From positions 1 through 35,224 of the forward strand of contig NZ_PCOZ01000029.1 in the NCBI RefSeq assembly GCF_002979555.1: a stretch of 35,224 nucleotides of DNA, read 5' to 3'. The position numbers were made by a program, and so were the translations under genes. The notes under the pieces were generated by a model, which was given only the letters and a program-made list of their open reading frames with translations, was not told the origin of the DNA and made no database searches. This stretch comes from Pseudomonas sp. MYb60. GTDB lineage: Bacteria; Pseudomonadota; Gammaproteobacteria; Pseudomonadales; Pseudomonadaceae. This document shows, in pieces, positions 8,875 to 16,390 of the stretch; within the stretch, counting starts at the first letter, position 1, and each line of letters begins with the position of its first letter.

Positions 8875-8905
8875 GGCGGGGTGTCCGGGAAGGACATCAC
8901 CCGCC
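8875..8905 (+). promoter_or_regulatory. Candidate expression-platform hairpin after the riboswitch
   Basis: GCGGGGTGTCC and GGACATCACCCGC can pair, with a two-base bulge, around loop GGGAA. It lies between the aptamer and the first gene and lacks a U-tract, so a translational or Rho-assisted mechanism seems more likely than intrinsic termination. Confidence 0.45.
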
Positions 8906-8983
8906 CTGCGTGCCGCAGGCTGCCGATGTGTTTCCGAACCGTTCCCCTCCCGTTGAAAGTACGGTTCAAACGGAGATTGCATC

Positions 8984-9991
8984 ATGCTGCTGCCCCGCGT
9001 TACCGCCCTTGTCGCCGCCCTGTGCCTGGCCTCCCTCGCCCACGCCGCGCCGACTCACTACCCGCTCACCGTGCAGAATTGCAAAAGCACGCTGACCTTC
9101 CCGCACGCCCCCGCCCGCGCCGTGACCATTGGCCAGGCGGGCACCGAGATGCTGTACGCGTTGGGCCTGGGGGACAAAGTGGTGGGCACGTCGCTGTGGT
9201 TCAACGATGTGCTGCCCGAGTACAAGGCACAGAACGACACGATCGAACGCCTGGCCGATAACGACCCCAGCTTCGAATCGGTGATTGGCAAGCGCCCCGA
9301 GCTGGTGGCCGTGGAACTGGAGTGGATGGTCGGCCCGCAGGGCGCGGTCGGCACGCGTGAGCAATTTCACGAGCTGAATATTCCTACCTACCTGCTGCCT
9401 TCGGACTGCGAAGGCAAGGACAATCTCGTCGGCGCCGACGGCACGCGGCTGGAGCCGTTCCGTGTCGACAGCCTCTATAAAAGCATCAGCCAGTTGGCCG
9501 AGATCTTCGATGTGCAGGAACGCGGCCAACAGCTGAACGCCGAGCTCAAGGCCAGCCTCGCCAAGTCCATCGCCAAAGTGCAGAACACGCAGGGTCAACC
9601 GGCCAGCGCCTTGGTGTGGTTTTCCAGCGCCGACCTGGACATCGACCCCTACGTGGCCGGCCACAAGGGCATCCCCGATTTCATGCTGAGCACCCTGGGC
9701 GTGCGCAACGTGGTGGAGTCCGATGAAGAATGGCCCACCGTCGGCTGGGAAACCATCGCCAAGGCCAACCCGACCTTCCTGGTGATCGCGCGCATGGACC
9801 GGCGCCGCTTCCCCGCCGATGACTATCGCAAGAAACTCGAATTCCTGCGCAACGACCCGGTCACTCGTAACATGGACGCGGTGAAAAACAACCGCATCAT
9901 CATCCTCGATGCCATGGCCATGCAGGCCAGCATGCGCACCTTCAGCGGCATCGAACAACTGGCCGACGCCATCGAAAAACTGCCCAAATGA
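8984..9991 (+). CDS. Periplasmic corrinoid-binding protein of a BtuFCD-type ABC transporter
   Basis: This 335-aa solute-binding protein has a clear Sec signal peptide (MLLPRVTALVAALCLASLAHA, cleaved before APTHY). It has the two-lobed class III layout of BtuF/FhuD proteins: an N-lobe starting ALTIGQAGTEMLYALG-like, a long helix, and a C-lobe with VGWETIAKANPTFLVIA. GGAG precedes the ATG. It is the first gene behind the cobalamin riboswitch and its stop overlaps the permease start, so it should deliver vitamin B12 or another corrinoid to the membrane complex. Iron-siderophore proteins share this fold; the riboswitch is what points to corrinoids. Confidence 0.85.
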   Translation: MLLPRVTALVAALCLASLAHAAPTHYPLTVQNCKSTLTFPHAPARAVTIGQAGTEMLYALGLGDKVVGTSLWFNDVLPEYKAQNDTIERLADNDPSFESVIGKRPELVAVELEWMVGPQGAVGTREQFHELNIPTYLLPSDCEGKDNLVGADGTRLEPFRVDSLYKSISQLAEIFDVQERGQQLNAELKASLAKSIAKVQNTQGQPASALVWFSSADLDIDPYVAGHKGIPDFMLSTLGVRNVVESDEEWPTVGWETIAKANPTFLVIARMDRRRFPADDYRKKLEFLRNDPVTRNMDAVKNNRIIILDAMAMQASMRTFSGIEQLADAIEKLPK

Positions 9992-11004
9992 CCGCGAGCC
10001 TGACCCGTACCCTGCTGGCCCTGGCACTGCTGCTGATCGCGGTACTCGCCGGGGTGTCCATCGGCGAAACCCCGATCGCCCCCGACGTGGTGCTGCAAGT
10101 GCTGGCCAACAAACTGTGGGCGGCCGGCTACGTGCTGGACCCGATCGATGAAGGCATTGTGTGGAACTACCGCCTCACCCGCGCACTTGTCGCCGCGGCC
10201 TGCGGTGCCGGGCTGGCAACCTGCGGGGTGATCCTGCAGGCGCTGCTGCGCAACCCGCTGGCCGACCCCTATTTGCTGGGCATCAGCGCCGGCGCCTCGA
10301 CGGGTGCGGTGCTGGTGGCATTGCTCGGCGTAGGCGCCGGCCTGGTGACCTTGTCGGCGGGCGCCTTCGTGGGGGCCATGGCGGCCTTTGCGCTGGTGAT
10401 CGTGCTGGCGCGCCTTAGCGGTTCGGCCAGTGGCACCGGGCAGATCATCCTCGCAGGCATCGCCGGGTCGCAGCTGTTCAACGCGCTCACTGCGTTTTTG
10501 ATCACCAAGTCCGCCAGCTCCGAACAGGCGCGCGGCATCATGTTCTGGCTGCTGGGCAACCTCAGTGGCGTGCGCTGGCCCTCGGTGTGGCTGGCGGTGC
10601 CGGTGGCGGTCGCGGGGCTGGCGGTGTGCCTGTGGCACCGACGGGCGCTGGATGCGTTTACCTTTGGCAGCGACTCGGCGGCCTCCCTGGGCATTCCGGT
10701 GCGCCGTGTGCAGGCCGTGCTGGTGGGCTGCGCGGCGCTGGTGACGGCGGTGATGGTGTCGCTGGTGGGTTCCATCGGCTTTGTCGGGCTGGTGATCCCC
10801 CACGCTGCGCGTCTGTTGCTCGGCACCGGGCACACGCGCCTGCTGCCGGCGAGTGCGCTGGGCGGCGCGCTGTTCCTGATTGGCGCCGATGTACTGTCGC
10901 GCACCTTGATCAAGGGCCAGGTGATACCCGTGGGGGTGGTCACGGCGCTGGTCGGCGCGCCGGTGTTTGCGCTGATCCTGATCGGCAGGAGGAATGCGCG
11001 ATGA
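9988..11004 (+). CDS. BtuC/FecCD-family ABC permease
   Basis: A 338-aa inner-membrane permease with about ten hydrophobic segments and FecCD-family hallmarks: RLTRALVAAACGAGLATCG, LRNPLADPYLLGISAGAS, and the cytoplasmic GSIGFVGLVIPHAARLLLG loop that docks on the ATPase. It starts by ATGA overlap with the binding-protein stop and itself overlaps the ATPase start, so the three are translationally coupled. With its partners it should form an ATP-driven corrinoid importer under riboswitch control. Confidence 0.9.
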   Translation: MTASLTRTLLALALLLIAVLAGVSIGETPIAPDVVLQVLANKLWAAGYVLDPIDEGIVWNYRLTRALVAAACGAGLATCGVILQALLRNPLADPYLLGISAGASTGAVLVALLGVGAGLVTLSAGAFVGAMAAFALVIVLARLSGSASGTGQIILAGIAGSQLFNALTAFLITKSASSEQARGIMFWLLGNLSGVRWPSVWLAVPVAVAGLAVCLWHRRALDAFTFGSDSAASLGIPVRRVQAVLVGCAALVTAVMVSLVGSIGFVGLVIPHAARLLLGTGHTRLLPASALGGALFLIGADVLSRTLIKGQVIPVGVVTALVGAPVFALILIGRRNAR

Positions 11005-11765
11005 GCGTGCTCAGTTGTTCAGGCCTGGGCTTCAAAGTGCGCGACGCCGAGTTGCTGCGCGAGATTGACTTGGACGTGGTACCCGGCGAAACCCTCGGTA
11101 TTGTCGGGCCCAACGGCTCCGGCAAATCCACCCTGCTCAAGCTGCTGGCCGGGTTGCGTGCGCCCGCCAGTGGCGAGGTGCTGCTGGGCGGCCAGCGCCT
11201 GGGGACACTGTCGCGCCGCAGCATCGCCCAACAACTGGCGGTGGTGGAGCAACAGGCCGACACCGACGACGCCATTCGCGTGTTCGACGCCGTGGCCCTG
11301 GGCCGCACACCGTGGCTGTCGGCGCTGAGCCCCTGGTCCAGCGCAGACGACGCCATCGTGCGCCAGGCCCTGCACGACGTCGACGCCACTCACCTGAGCC
11401 AGCGCGCCTGGCGCAGCCTCTCCGGCGGCGAACGCCAACGCGTGCACATCGCCCGCGCCCTGGCCCAACGCCCGCAGATTCTACTGCTGGACGAACCGAC
11501 CAATCACCTGGATATCCAGCACCAACTGGCGATATTGAAGGGTGTGCAGGCATTGCCAGTGACTACCCTGATTGCCTTGCACGACCTCAACCAGGCGCTG
11601 ACCTGTGATCGCCTGGCCGTGCTCGATCATGGGCGGCTGGTGGCACTGGGCAAACCGCTGGACGTGCTGACGCCGCAACGGTTGCAGGACACCTTTGGCG
11701 TGCAGGCGCATTACCTGACGGACCCCTTCGATGGCGCACAGATCCTGCGACTACGCTCGGTTTAA
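11001..11765 (+). CDS. BtuD/FecE-type ABC ATPase
   Basis: A 254-aa ATP-binding subunit. Walker A is GPNGSGKS (36-43), the signature is LSGGERQ (140-146), Walker B is ILLLDE (160-165) followed by the D-loop, and the switch histidine is His194 in IALHDLNQ. The ATG at 11001 follows a strong AGGAGG and overlaps the permease stop (ATGA). It powers the membrane complex of the two preceding genes. No outer-membrane TonB-dependent receptor is present in this operon, so the corrinoid must enter the periplasm through a receptor encoded elsewhere. Confidence 0.93.
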   Translation: MSVLSCSGLGFKVRDAELLREIDLDVVPGETLGIVGPNGSGKSTLLKLLAGLRAPASGEVLLGGQRLGTLSRRSIAQQLAVVEQQADTDDAIRVFDAVALGRTPWLSALSPWSSADDAIVRQALHDVDATHLSQRAWRSLSGGERQRVHIARALAQRPQILLLDEPTNHLDIQHQLAILKGVQALPVTTLIALHDLNQALTCDRLAVLDHGRLVALGKPLDVLTPQRLQDTFGVQAHYLTDPFDGAQILRLRSV

Positions 11766-11767
11766 AG

Positions 11768-11793
11768 GCGGCGAGGAAGCTCACCGCAAAAAA
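11768..11793. terminator. Hairpin between convergent genes
   Basis: GCGGCGAG and CTCACCGC pair around GAAG. One position is a C-A mismatch on the plus strand but a G-T wobble on the minus strand, where CTTTAAA follows. It therefore suits the minus-strand GNAT transcript better, and may also end the plus-strand ABC operon. Confidence 0.55.
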
Positions 11794-11810
11794 GCCTGCA
11801 TGCCATGGGG

Positions 11811-12299
11811 CTACAACTGCCGCTCCATATGGGTGGTCTGCCACACCGGATCAGCTTCTACATCCACCACTTCAAAGCCCTGCCTCACCCAAAAACCAAT
11901 GGCCCCCGGTAAAAACGGGTGGGTATGCAGGTACATCACATCAACCCCATCGGCCTTCGCCAGTGCCTCCAAAGCGCGGTACAACTGTCCCGCCAGACCA
12001 CACCGGCGACAGGCTGGCGTGACGAACAGGCGCACCACTTCCACCGCCTTGCGCCCTTGGTAGTCCAACTGTGGGAAGCGGTGGTCATAGGGCAGATAGC
12101 CAATCGCAGCGACCATCCGCCCCTCTTCCCTGGCGATCAGAAACTCGCCATCGCCCTGTAGGTAAACGGCTTCAAACTGCGCCAGATCGGTGGGCATCCC
12201 CGCCGCGCTGAGCGTGGGAAACAACTCGGCGCGGGCCTGCAATACAAAGTCCAACACCTCGGGGATTTCCGCGAGGGTGACCGGGTGGAAAGAGATCAT
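11811..12299 (-). CDS. GNAT-family N-acetyltransferase
   Basis: A protein of about 162 aa with the GNAT fold: beta4 VVRLFVTPACRR leads into the acetyl-CoA pyrophosphate loop CRRCGLAGQL (a Q/RxxGxG/A motif), followed by the helix YRALEALAKA and the C-terminal GFWVRQGFEVVD block. It transfers an acetyl group from acetyl-CoA to an unknown amine. The ATG at 12299 was chosen; a TTG at 12311, overlapping the hydrolase stop, is an alternative with a better-placed GAGG. It is the last gene of the TspO-hydrolase-GNAT set. Confidence 0.85.
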   Translation of the reverse strand: MISFHPVTLAEIPEVLDFVLQARAELFPTLSAAGMPTDLAQFEAVYLQGDGEFLIAREEGRMVAAIGYLPYDHRFPQLDYQGRKAVEVVRLFVTPACRRCGLAGQLYRALEALAKADGVDVMYLHTHPFLPGAIGFWVRQGFEVVDVEADPVWQTTHMERQL

Positions 12300-12303
12300 C
12301 GGT

Positions 12304-13233
12304 TCACTCAAGACTCAAAGCCTCGATCCTACCTGTAATCCAGCTGCGACTGTGCAACAACACCCGACGCCCCACCTCCACCGGAAAATGAATAAACCCA
12401 TGGGCTGCTTCCGGCACCAGATGCACGTCGGCGCCAGGCCACTGCTGCGCGATCAGCAGCGTGTCGTCTTTGAGCGGGTCCAATGTTCCCACGAACATCA
12501 GCGCCGGTGGCAAGCCGTTCAAATCACCATACAGCGGCGACAACGGCGACTGCCGGCGCTGCTCATCACTCAACCCGGGTGTCAGCATCTGCAGCGCCTC
12601 GACCATTCCCGGCCCGTCCAACAGCAACGTGTCCGGCCCGGCCATGCGCACGCTCGGGGTGCCGGTCAAGTCATACACGCCGTAATACAACACGGCGCCC
12701 CTGACCCGCCGAAGCAAGTCGGGCCACTGCTTCAGCGCCAGCAACGTCGCCGCCGCCAAGTGCCCGCCAGCGGATTCACCGACGACGATCACCGGCAGCC
12801 CGGCGAACTCCTCGGCGTTCAGCAACCAGCGTGCGGCGGTGAGGCAGTCCTGCATCAAGCCTTCCACCGGCGTATCCACCGCCAGCCGATAATCCACCGA
12901 CACCACGGCCACCTCGCAGGCGTTAACCATGCCGAGGTTGAGCTCGTCGTCCATTTGCGCATTGCCGATCACCCAACCGCCGCCATGGATATCCAGTACC
13001 ACGCCCTTGGGTGTGCCGCTGGGGCGCAGGATGCGCACAGGCACCGAGTCCGCCAGCCGTGTTTGCGCGACCGGTGGGCGCTTGAGCTTCTGGCTCGCGC
13101 ACAACAGCGCCTGGATCAAACGCGGCGTCACCCGGTTGCGGATCTTGAAGCGCGGCATCCACGCAAGCTTCTTGTTGAAGCGGCGCATTTCGTCCAGTTC
13201 GGGCTCACTGGCAGGCCATGCCTGGTAAGCCAT
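12304..13233 (-). CDS. Alpha/beta hydrolase, HSL (family IV) esterase type
   Basis: A 309-aa cytoplasmic carboxylesterase-like protein without a signal peptide. The oxyanion-hole motif HGGG is at 83-86. The nucleophile is Ser154 in GESAGG. The rest of the triad is probably Asp252 (GTLDPLKDD) and His278 (EAAHGFIHF). HGGG plus GESAGG define the hormone-sensitive-lipase family, which acts on short acyl esters; the natural substrate is unknown. Its ATG shares one base with the TspO stop (TGATG), so translation is coupled to TspO. Confidence 0.88.
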   Translation of the reverse strand: MAYQAWPASEPELDEMRRFNKKLAWMPRFKIRNRVTPRLIQALLCASQKLKRPPVAQTRLADSVPVRILRPSGTPKGVVLDIHGGGWVIGNAQMDDELNLGMVNACEVAVVSVDYRLAVDTPVEGLMQDCLTAARWLLNAEEFAGLPVIVVGESAGGHLAAATLLALKQWPDLLRRVRGAVLYYGVYDLTGTPSVRMAGPDTLLLDGPGMVEALQMLTPGLSDEQRRQSPLSPLYGDLNGLPPALMFVGTLDPLKDDTLLIAQQWPGADVHLVPEAAHGFIHFPVEVGRRVLLHSRSWITGRIEALSLE

Positions 13234-13673
13234 CAGCGATTATTGCGCAAGATCGAGAAATTCAACGCCGCCGCTACACACAGCCACGCCAGATACGGGA
13301 ACAGGATCAGCCCGGTGATCAAGTCCAGGCGCACGGCCAGCACCACCATGGTCGCCACCGTCACCCACAACACAGCCAGGATCACCATGGCCGCGAGAAT
13401 GCGATGGGCACCGAAGAACACCGGGGTCCACAAGGTGTTCAAGGCGATCTGCGCCGCCCACAGCGCGAGCACCGGCTGGCTGTTGGGGATCAGGCTGAGG
13501 CGGTAACCGGCCCAGGCCAGCAGCAGGTAAATGCTCGTCCATGCCACCGGAAACAGCCAGTTGGGCGGAGTGAAGCTGGGTTTCACGAGGGATTCGTACC
13601 AGGCGCCGGGTTTGAAGATAACGCCGGTGGTGGCAGCGGCGGCGCAGGCGAGCAGGAAGATAAAAAAGGTCAT
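13233..13673 (-). CDS. tspO: TspO/MBR (tryptophan-rich sensory) membrane protein
   Basis: A 146-aa protein with five predicted transmembrane helices and many aromatic residues. The family signature is visible: KPGAWYESLVKPSFTPPNWL near the N-terminus (residues 21-40), with W/N-rich helices after it (ALNTLWTPVFFG) and LNFSILRNN at the end. TspO proteins bind tetrapyrroles and act in porphyrin handling, stress or sensory roles in the bacterial membrane. It is first in an operon with the esterase and acetyltransferase. Regulation could not be read from the upstream sequence. Confidence 0.9.
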   Translation of the reverse strand: MTFFIFLLACAAAATTGVIFKPGAWYESLVKPSFTPPNWLFPVAWTSIYLLLAWAGYRLSLIPNSQPVLALWAAQIALNTLWTPVFFGAHRILAAMVILAVLWVTVATMVVLAVRLDLITGLILFPYLAWLCVAAALNFSILRNNR

Positions 13674-13768
13674 GGTCGGTCCTTGGCTGGGGGTTTTAGC
13701 TTGGAGGTGTAGTGCCTGGGTAAAAGTTCACTGGCGCGTGGATGCAATGTTGTCTCACCCCCGGCCTT

Positions 13769-14341
13769 TCACACGGGTGAATCGAGTCTCACGATCTTCA
13801 ACCAGGGCCACCTCGCCTGGTAACTCCTGGCCTTCCGCTCGAACAGCTCCATCTCCGGGTGCAACGGGTTGATCCGCAATATCCCCTGTTCCACATCGTC
13901 CAGCCCATACGGCGCGTACACCTCCCCCGTCGCCACCTCCAACCCGATGCACGTACCCGCCACCAAATACCGATCAATCCCCTGCCTGGCCGTGTGCAAC
14001 TGCGGGTAGGGCCGGCCAAACCGTTGCTCATACCAGAGGTGCACGCGCGCCTGGTTCTTCACCTCGACATTAACCCCCAGGTCCTCGAACAACCGCTCCA
14101 CCGCACGGATCACCGCGTCCTCAGCCTCGTAGGACACGTCGGTATCAAAGTAAAAAACGTCGTAGTCCTTGATCCCCTGGTCCACCGGCAGATTCGCCTG
14201 ATGGTTCCACACCGCCTGGAACAGACAGCCCGCCGTCAGAAAGCACTGCTCCAGCCCCAACGTGGGCAAGCGTTTGTAGAGTTCGGCGTTGATGGGGTTG
14301 CTCATGGCCAGCTTGAGCAAGGTCTCGACAGTCAATGTCAT
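13769..14341 (-). CDS. DUF925-type nucleotidyltransferase-like protein
   Basis: A 190-aa protein starting MTLTVETLLKLAMSNP; GGGAG lies 6 nt before this ATG, whereas an 80-residue upward extension of the frame looks non-coding. The block GIKDYDVFYFDTDVSYEAED fits the nucleotidyltransferase-fold family PF06042 (DUF925), where the paired acidic residues (DYDVFYFD) occupy the metal-binding positions. An upstream GCLFQAVWN segment corresponds to the family's G-x-[IL]-x-x-x-VW motif. Function is unknown for the family; nucleotide transfer is only predicted from the fold. It appears to be a single-gene unit. Confidence 0.85.
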   Translation of the reverse strand: MTLTVETLLKLAMSNPINAELYKRLPTLGLEQCFLTAGCLFQAVWNHQANLPVDQGIKDYDVFYFDTDVSYEAEDAVIRAVERLFEDLGVNVEVKNQARVHLWYEQRFGRPYPQLHTARQGIDRYLVAGTCIGLEVATGEVYAPYGLDDVEQGILRINPLHPEMELFERKARSYQARWPWLKIVRLDSPV

Positions 14342-14605
14342 GGAAGCTCCCTGAAGTGCGCTGCGTGTTCGACCGCTAACACTACACCAACGCGTAAAGG
14401 GTTTCGTGACAGGACGTGTTCTTTGCACGTTGCTGCGGCCAAAATGAACGGCCCACGATTTTCGATCATGCGCGGGATCCGTGTCAGTCTGGGTTTTCAA
14501 GCGGTGACGCCAGGGTTTGCCCTTAAATAGCGGCAACACCCACGCCTCTGATGCCAGAGCCTTGCACTCCGGTGCAGACAAACCCCAGAACTGTGGCGGG
14601 GGAGC

Positions 14606-14839
14606 TTAGCCCTTCAGCTCCCCCTCCCGCTGGCTCGCCGCATCGTCATACGCCACATACAACGACTCCGCCACCTGGCTTTTGATCGCCTTGCTGGCCT
14701 CCAGCCCCAGTACAAATCCCTCCGCTTTGCCGCCTGCGCGGTTGAGGTCTTCAGGCGTGGCAGCACCGGCGATGGCATCCAGCAATTTACTGGCATGTGG
14801 GCCTACGCCTTTGGGCAGGCTGATGTGGTCGATAGTCAT
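14606..14839 (-). CDS. Short hypothetical protein
   Basis: A 77-aa soluble protein that starts MTIDHISLPKGVGPHASKLL, with CAGGT before the ATG. It looks mostly helical (Ala/Glu/Lys-rich) with no signal peptide or membrane segment. Codon use is like the surrounding genes and the frame fills the local space, so it is probably real. I do not recognise a family. Confidence 0.6.
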   Translation of the reverse strand: MTIDHISLPKGVGPHASKLLDAIAGAATPEDLNRAGGKAEGFVLGLEASKAIKSQVAESLYVAYDDAASQREGELKG

Positions 14840-14872
14840 GGCGGTACCTGTAAAGAAATGATCGGTAGCGCG

Positions 14873-14935
14873 TTAAACCACTGCCGGGGTGGCATGGTAG
14901 ACCCATTGAATGAAAACGCGAAGGGCTGATCCGCC
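14873..14935 (-). pseudogene. Possible LysR C-terminal remnant, minus strand
   Basis: The minus frame ending at 14873 reads SALRVFIQWVYHATPAVV before its stop. The RVFIQWV string resembles the last helix of LysR substrate-binding domains (typically VRVFIDWV). No other LysR sequence is visible upstream in this frame, so this would be a tail fragment. The match is short and the call tentative. Confidence 0.3.
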
Positions 14936-14942
14936 CCGAAGA

Positions 14943-15000
14943 CTGTCGTCCCACGCGACCGCCAAGGTGCAGGTATTCATCGACTGGGTAATTGAAATGA
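14943..15000 (+). pseudogene. Possible LysR C-terminal remnant, plus strand
   Basis: The plus frame reads LSSHATAKVQVFIDWVIEM, very like the end of a LysR regulator (HLSAKVRVFIDWV type). The body of such a gene would have to lie to the left, where another short LysR-like tail runs the opposite way. Both cannot belong to intact genes, which points to deletion and inversion. Together with the 14873-14935 tail it accounts for most of the 293-bp gap at 14840-15132, which otherwise shows nothing recognisable. Confidence 0.4.
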
Positions 15001-15132
15001 GGGTCAACCCTGCACCCGTGTGTTGGAAGGGATTGATGCTGGAACGGCGTCTTGGCGTCAACAACGCCTTCTTGCATACTGCGCCGGCCTCGAAAAAAGG
15101 CCTCTGGATATTCAACCCGCATGGAGCACCGC

Positions 15133-15654
15133 GTGAACAAATCGCCTTTCTTCTGTCTCCCCCTCCTCGCTGCCCTCAGCGGCTGCGGCGCCATCACCGA
15201 TGTACGCTCATTCTCCACCCCCTATTCAACCCCGCCTGGCGGCGAGACCGCACGCCTGCGGGTGATGAGCGATGGCATGGTGCGCGGCGTGCCCAAGTCC
15301 GACTGCGTGAACTTCCGCCTGCCCGGCGCCGGCGTGATGGTGGCCAAGCGTGATGGCTTTGCCAACCGCAACGGCGAGACCCTGGGCATGGCGCCGGTGG
15401 AGCGCTACTCGGACGCCACGGTGATGACGGAACTGCTGGTGCCCGCCGGCCAGCCCATCGCGTTCCACTACATTGGTAACCGTTGCTACAACATGTTCAG
15501 TTTTGTGCCGCAGCCGGGCATGGACTACGAGCTTGACGCCGCCAGCCGCTACAAGTGCGGCGTGACGCTCAAACGCATGGCGTTCGGCAAGATCGAGGGC
15601 ACGTCCGAGCCGTTGGGCGAAAGCAAGTTGTGCAAGTGGGGCGACAACCTCTAA
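15133..15654 (+). CDS. Predicted outer-membrane lipoprotein, unknown function
   Basis: The GTG at 15133 follows GGAG by six bases and gives 173 aa; an ATG four codons upstream lacks a ribosome site. The N-terminus MNKSPFFCLPLLAALSGC is a lipoprotein signal with lipobox LSGC, so Cys18 is acylated. The residue after Cys18 is glycine, not aspartate, which favours outer-membrane sorting. The mature part is soluble, beta-rich, with several cysteines (SDCVNF, NRCYNMF, YKCGV, SKLCKWG) that could form two disulphides. I do not recognise a domain. Confidence 0.75.
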   Translation: MNKSPFFCLPLLAALSGCGAITDVRSFSTPYSTPPGGETARLRVMSDGMVRGVPKSDCVNFRLPGAGVMVAKRDGFANRNGETLGMAPVERYSDATVMTELLVPAGQPIAFHYIGNRCYNMFSFVPQPGMDYELDAASRYKCGVTLKRMAFGKIEGTSEPLGESKLCKWGDNL

Positions 15655-15668
15655 GGGCTGTCACGCCC

Positions 15669-16277
15669 TCAGCTGTGAATCGGCAGGGCCAGGCCGAACG
15701 CGACGAAGAACCCACCGCAGACTTTATTGAAGCGCCGCCCGGTGCGGGCCAACCATGGCCGTACCCGGTGGGCGGCGCTGGCCACCAGATACTCGACGAT
15801 AAATTCCACCACGGCGTAGGTAAGCGCGATGGCGGCAGTCTGCGCGATGATGTTTCGGTGGGGGTCGAGGAACGGCGGGATAAAGGCGGTGAACAGCAAC
15901 AGCGCCTTGGGATTGGAAATCGCCGACACCAGCCCTTGGCGAAACAGCGCGCCGTTGCGCAGGCTGGCGGTGGCGGCCGTTTCCAGGCTGACGGGGGCTG
16001 CGCGCCACAGGCTGAAACCCAGCCAGATCAAATACAGCCCGCCGACGATCTTGAGCGCCATGAACCAGGTGGCCGACGCCTTGATCAGCGCGCCCAGGCC
16101 CAGCGCGCACAGCGCGAGCACCAGAGCAAAGCCGAGCACACCGCCGCTGATGGTGAACAGGGTGCGACGGCTGCCGTGCAGGGCGCCGTGGGTGAGCACC
16201 AGCAGCGCGTTGGGCCCCGGCACGACGGCGATGCCGAAGCAGGTAATCACATAAAGCAACCAAGTGTCGAAGGGCAT
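15669..16277 (-). CDS. LysE/RhtB-family amino-acid exporter
   Basis: A 202-aa inner-membrane exporter starting MPFDTWLLYVITCFGIAVVP, with about six hydrophobic segments. The family motif VVPGPNALLVLTHGALHGSR follows the first helix, and the FRQGLVSAISNPKALLLF loop is typical of RhtB/LeuE members. These proteins export amino acids or homoserine-lactone-like compounds. The frame extends 29 codons upstream, but that part lacks membrane character. It is divergent from a LysR regulator, the usual control arrangement for this family. The substrate cannot be read from sequence. Confidence 0.9.
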   Translation of the reverse strand: MPFDTWLLYVITCFGIAVVPGPNALLVLTHGALHGSRRTLFTISGGVLGFALVLALCALGLGALIKASATWFMALKIVGGLYLIWLGFSLWRAAPVSLETAATASLRNGALFRQGLVSAISNPKALLLFTAFIPPFLDPHRNIIAQTAAIALTYAVVEFIVEYLVASAAHRVRPWLARTGRRFNKVCGGFFVAFGLALPIHS

Positions 16278-16362
16278 GGCGAGGTCCGGCGGGTGTGGAT
16301 TCAAGGCTGCATCTTGCGATGCAGACAATCGCCATGAAAAGCGCATAATTCGCAGCTCAGCC

Positions 16363-16377
16363 ATTCGATTAACGAAT
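16363..16377. promoter_or_regulatory. Candidate LysR operator palindrome
   Basis: ATTCG-ATTAA-CGAAT is a perfect 5-bp-arm palindrome with the T-N11-A form of LysR boxes. It lies 13 bp before the lysR ATG and within the divergent promoter region of the exporter, so it could serve both activation and autoregulation. Confidence 0.5.
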
Positions 16378-16390
16378 AGAGGGAAACCGG

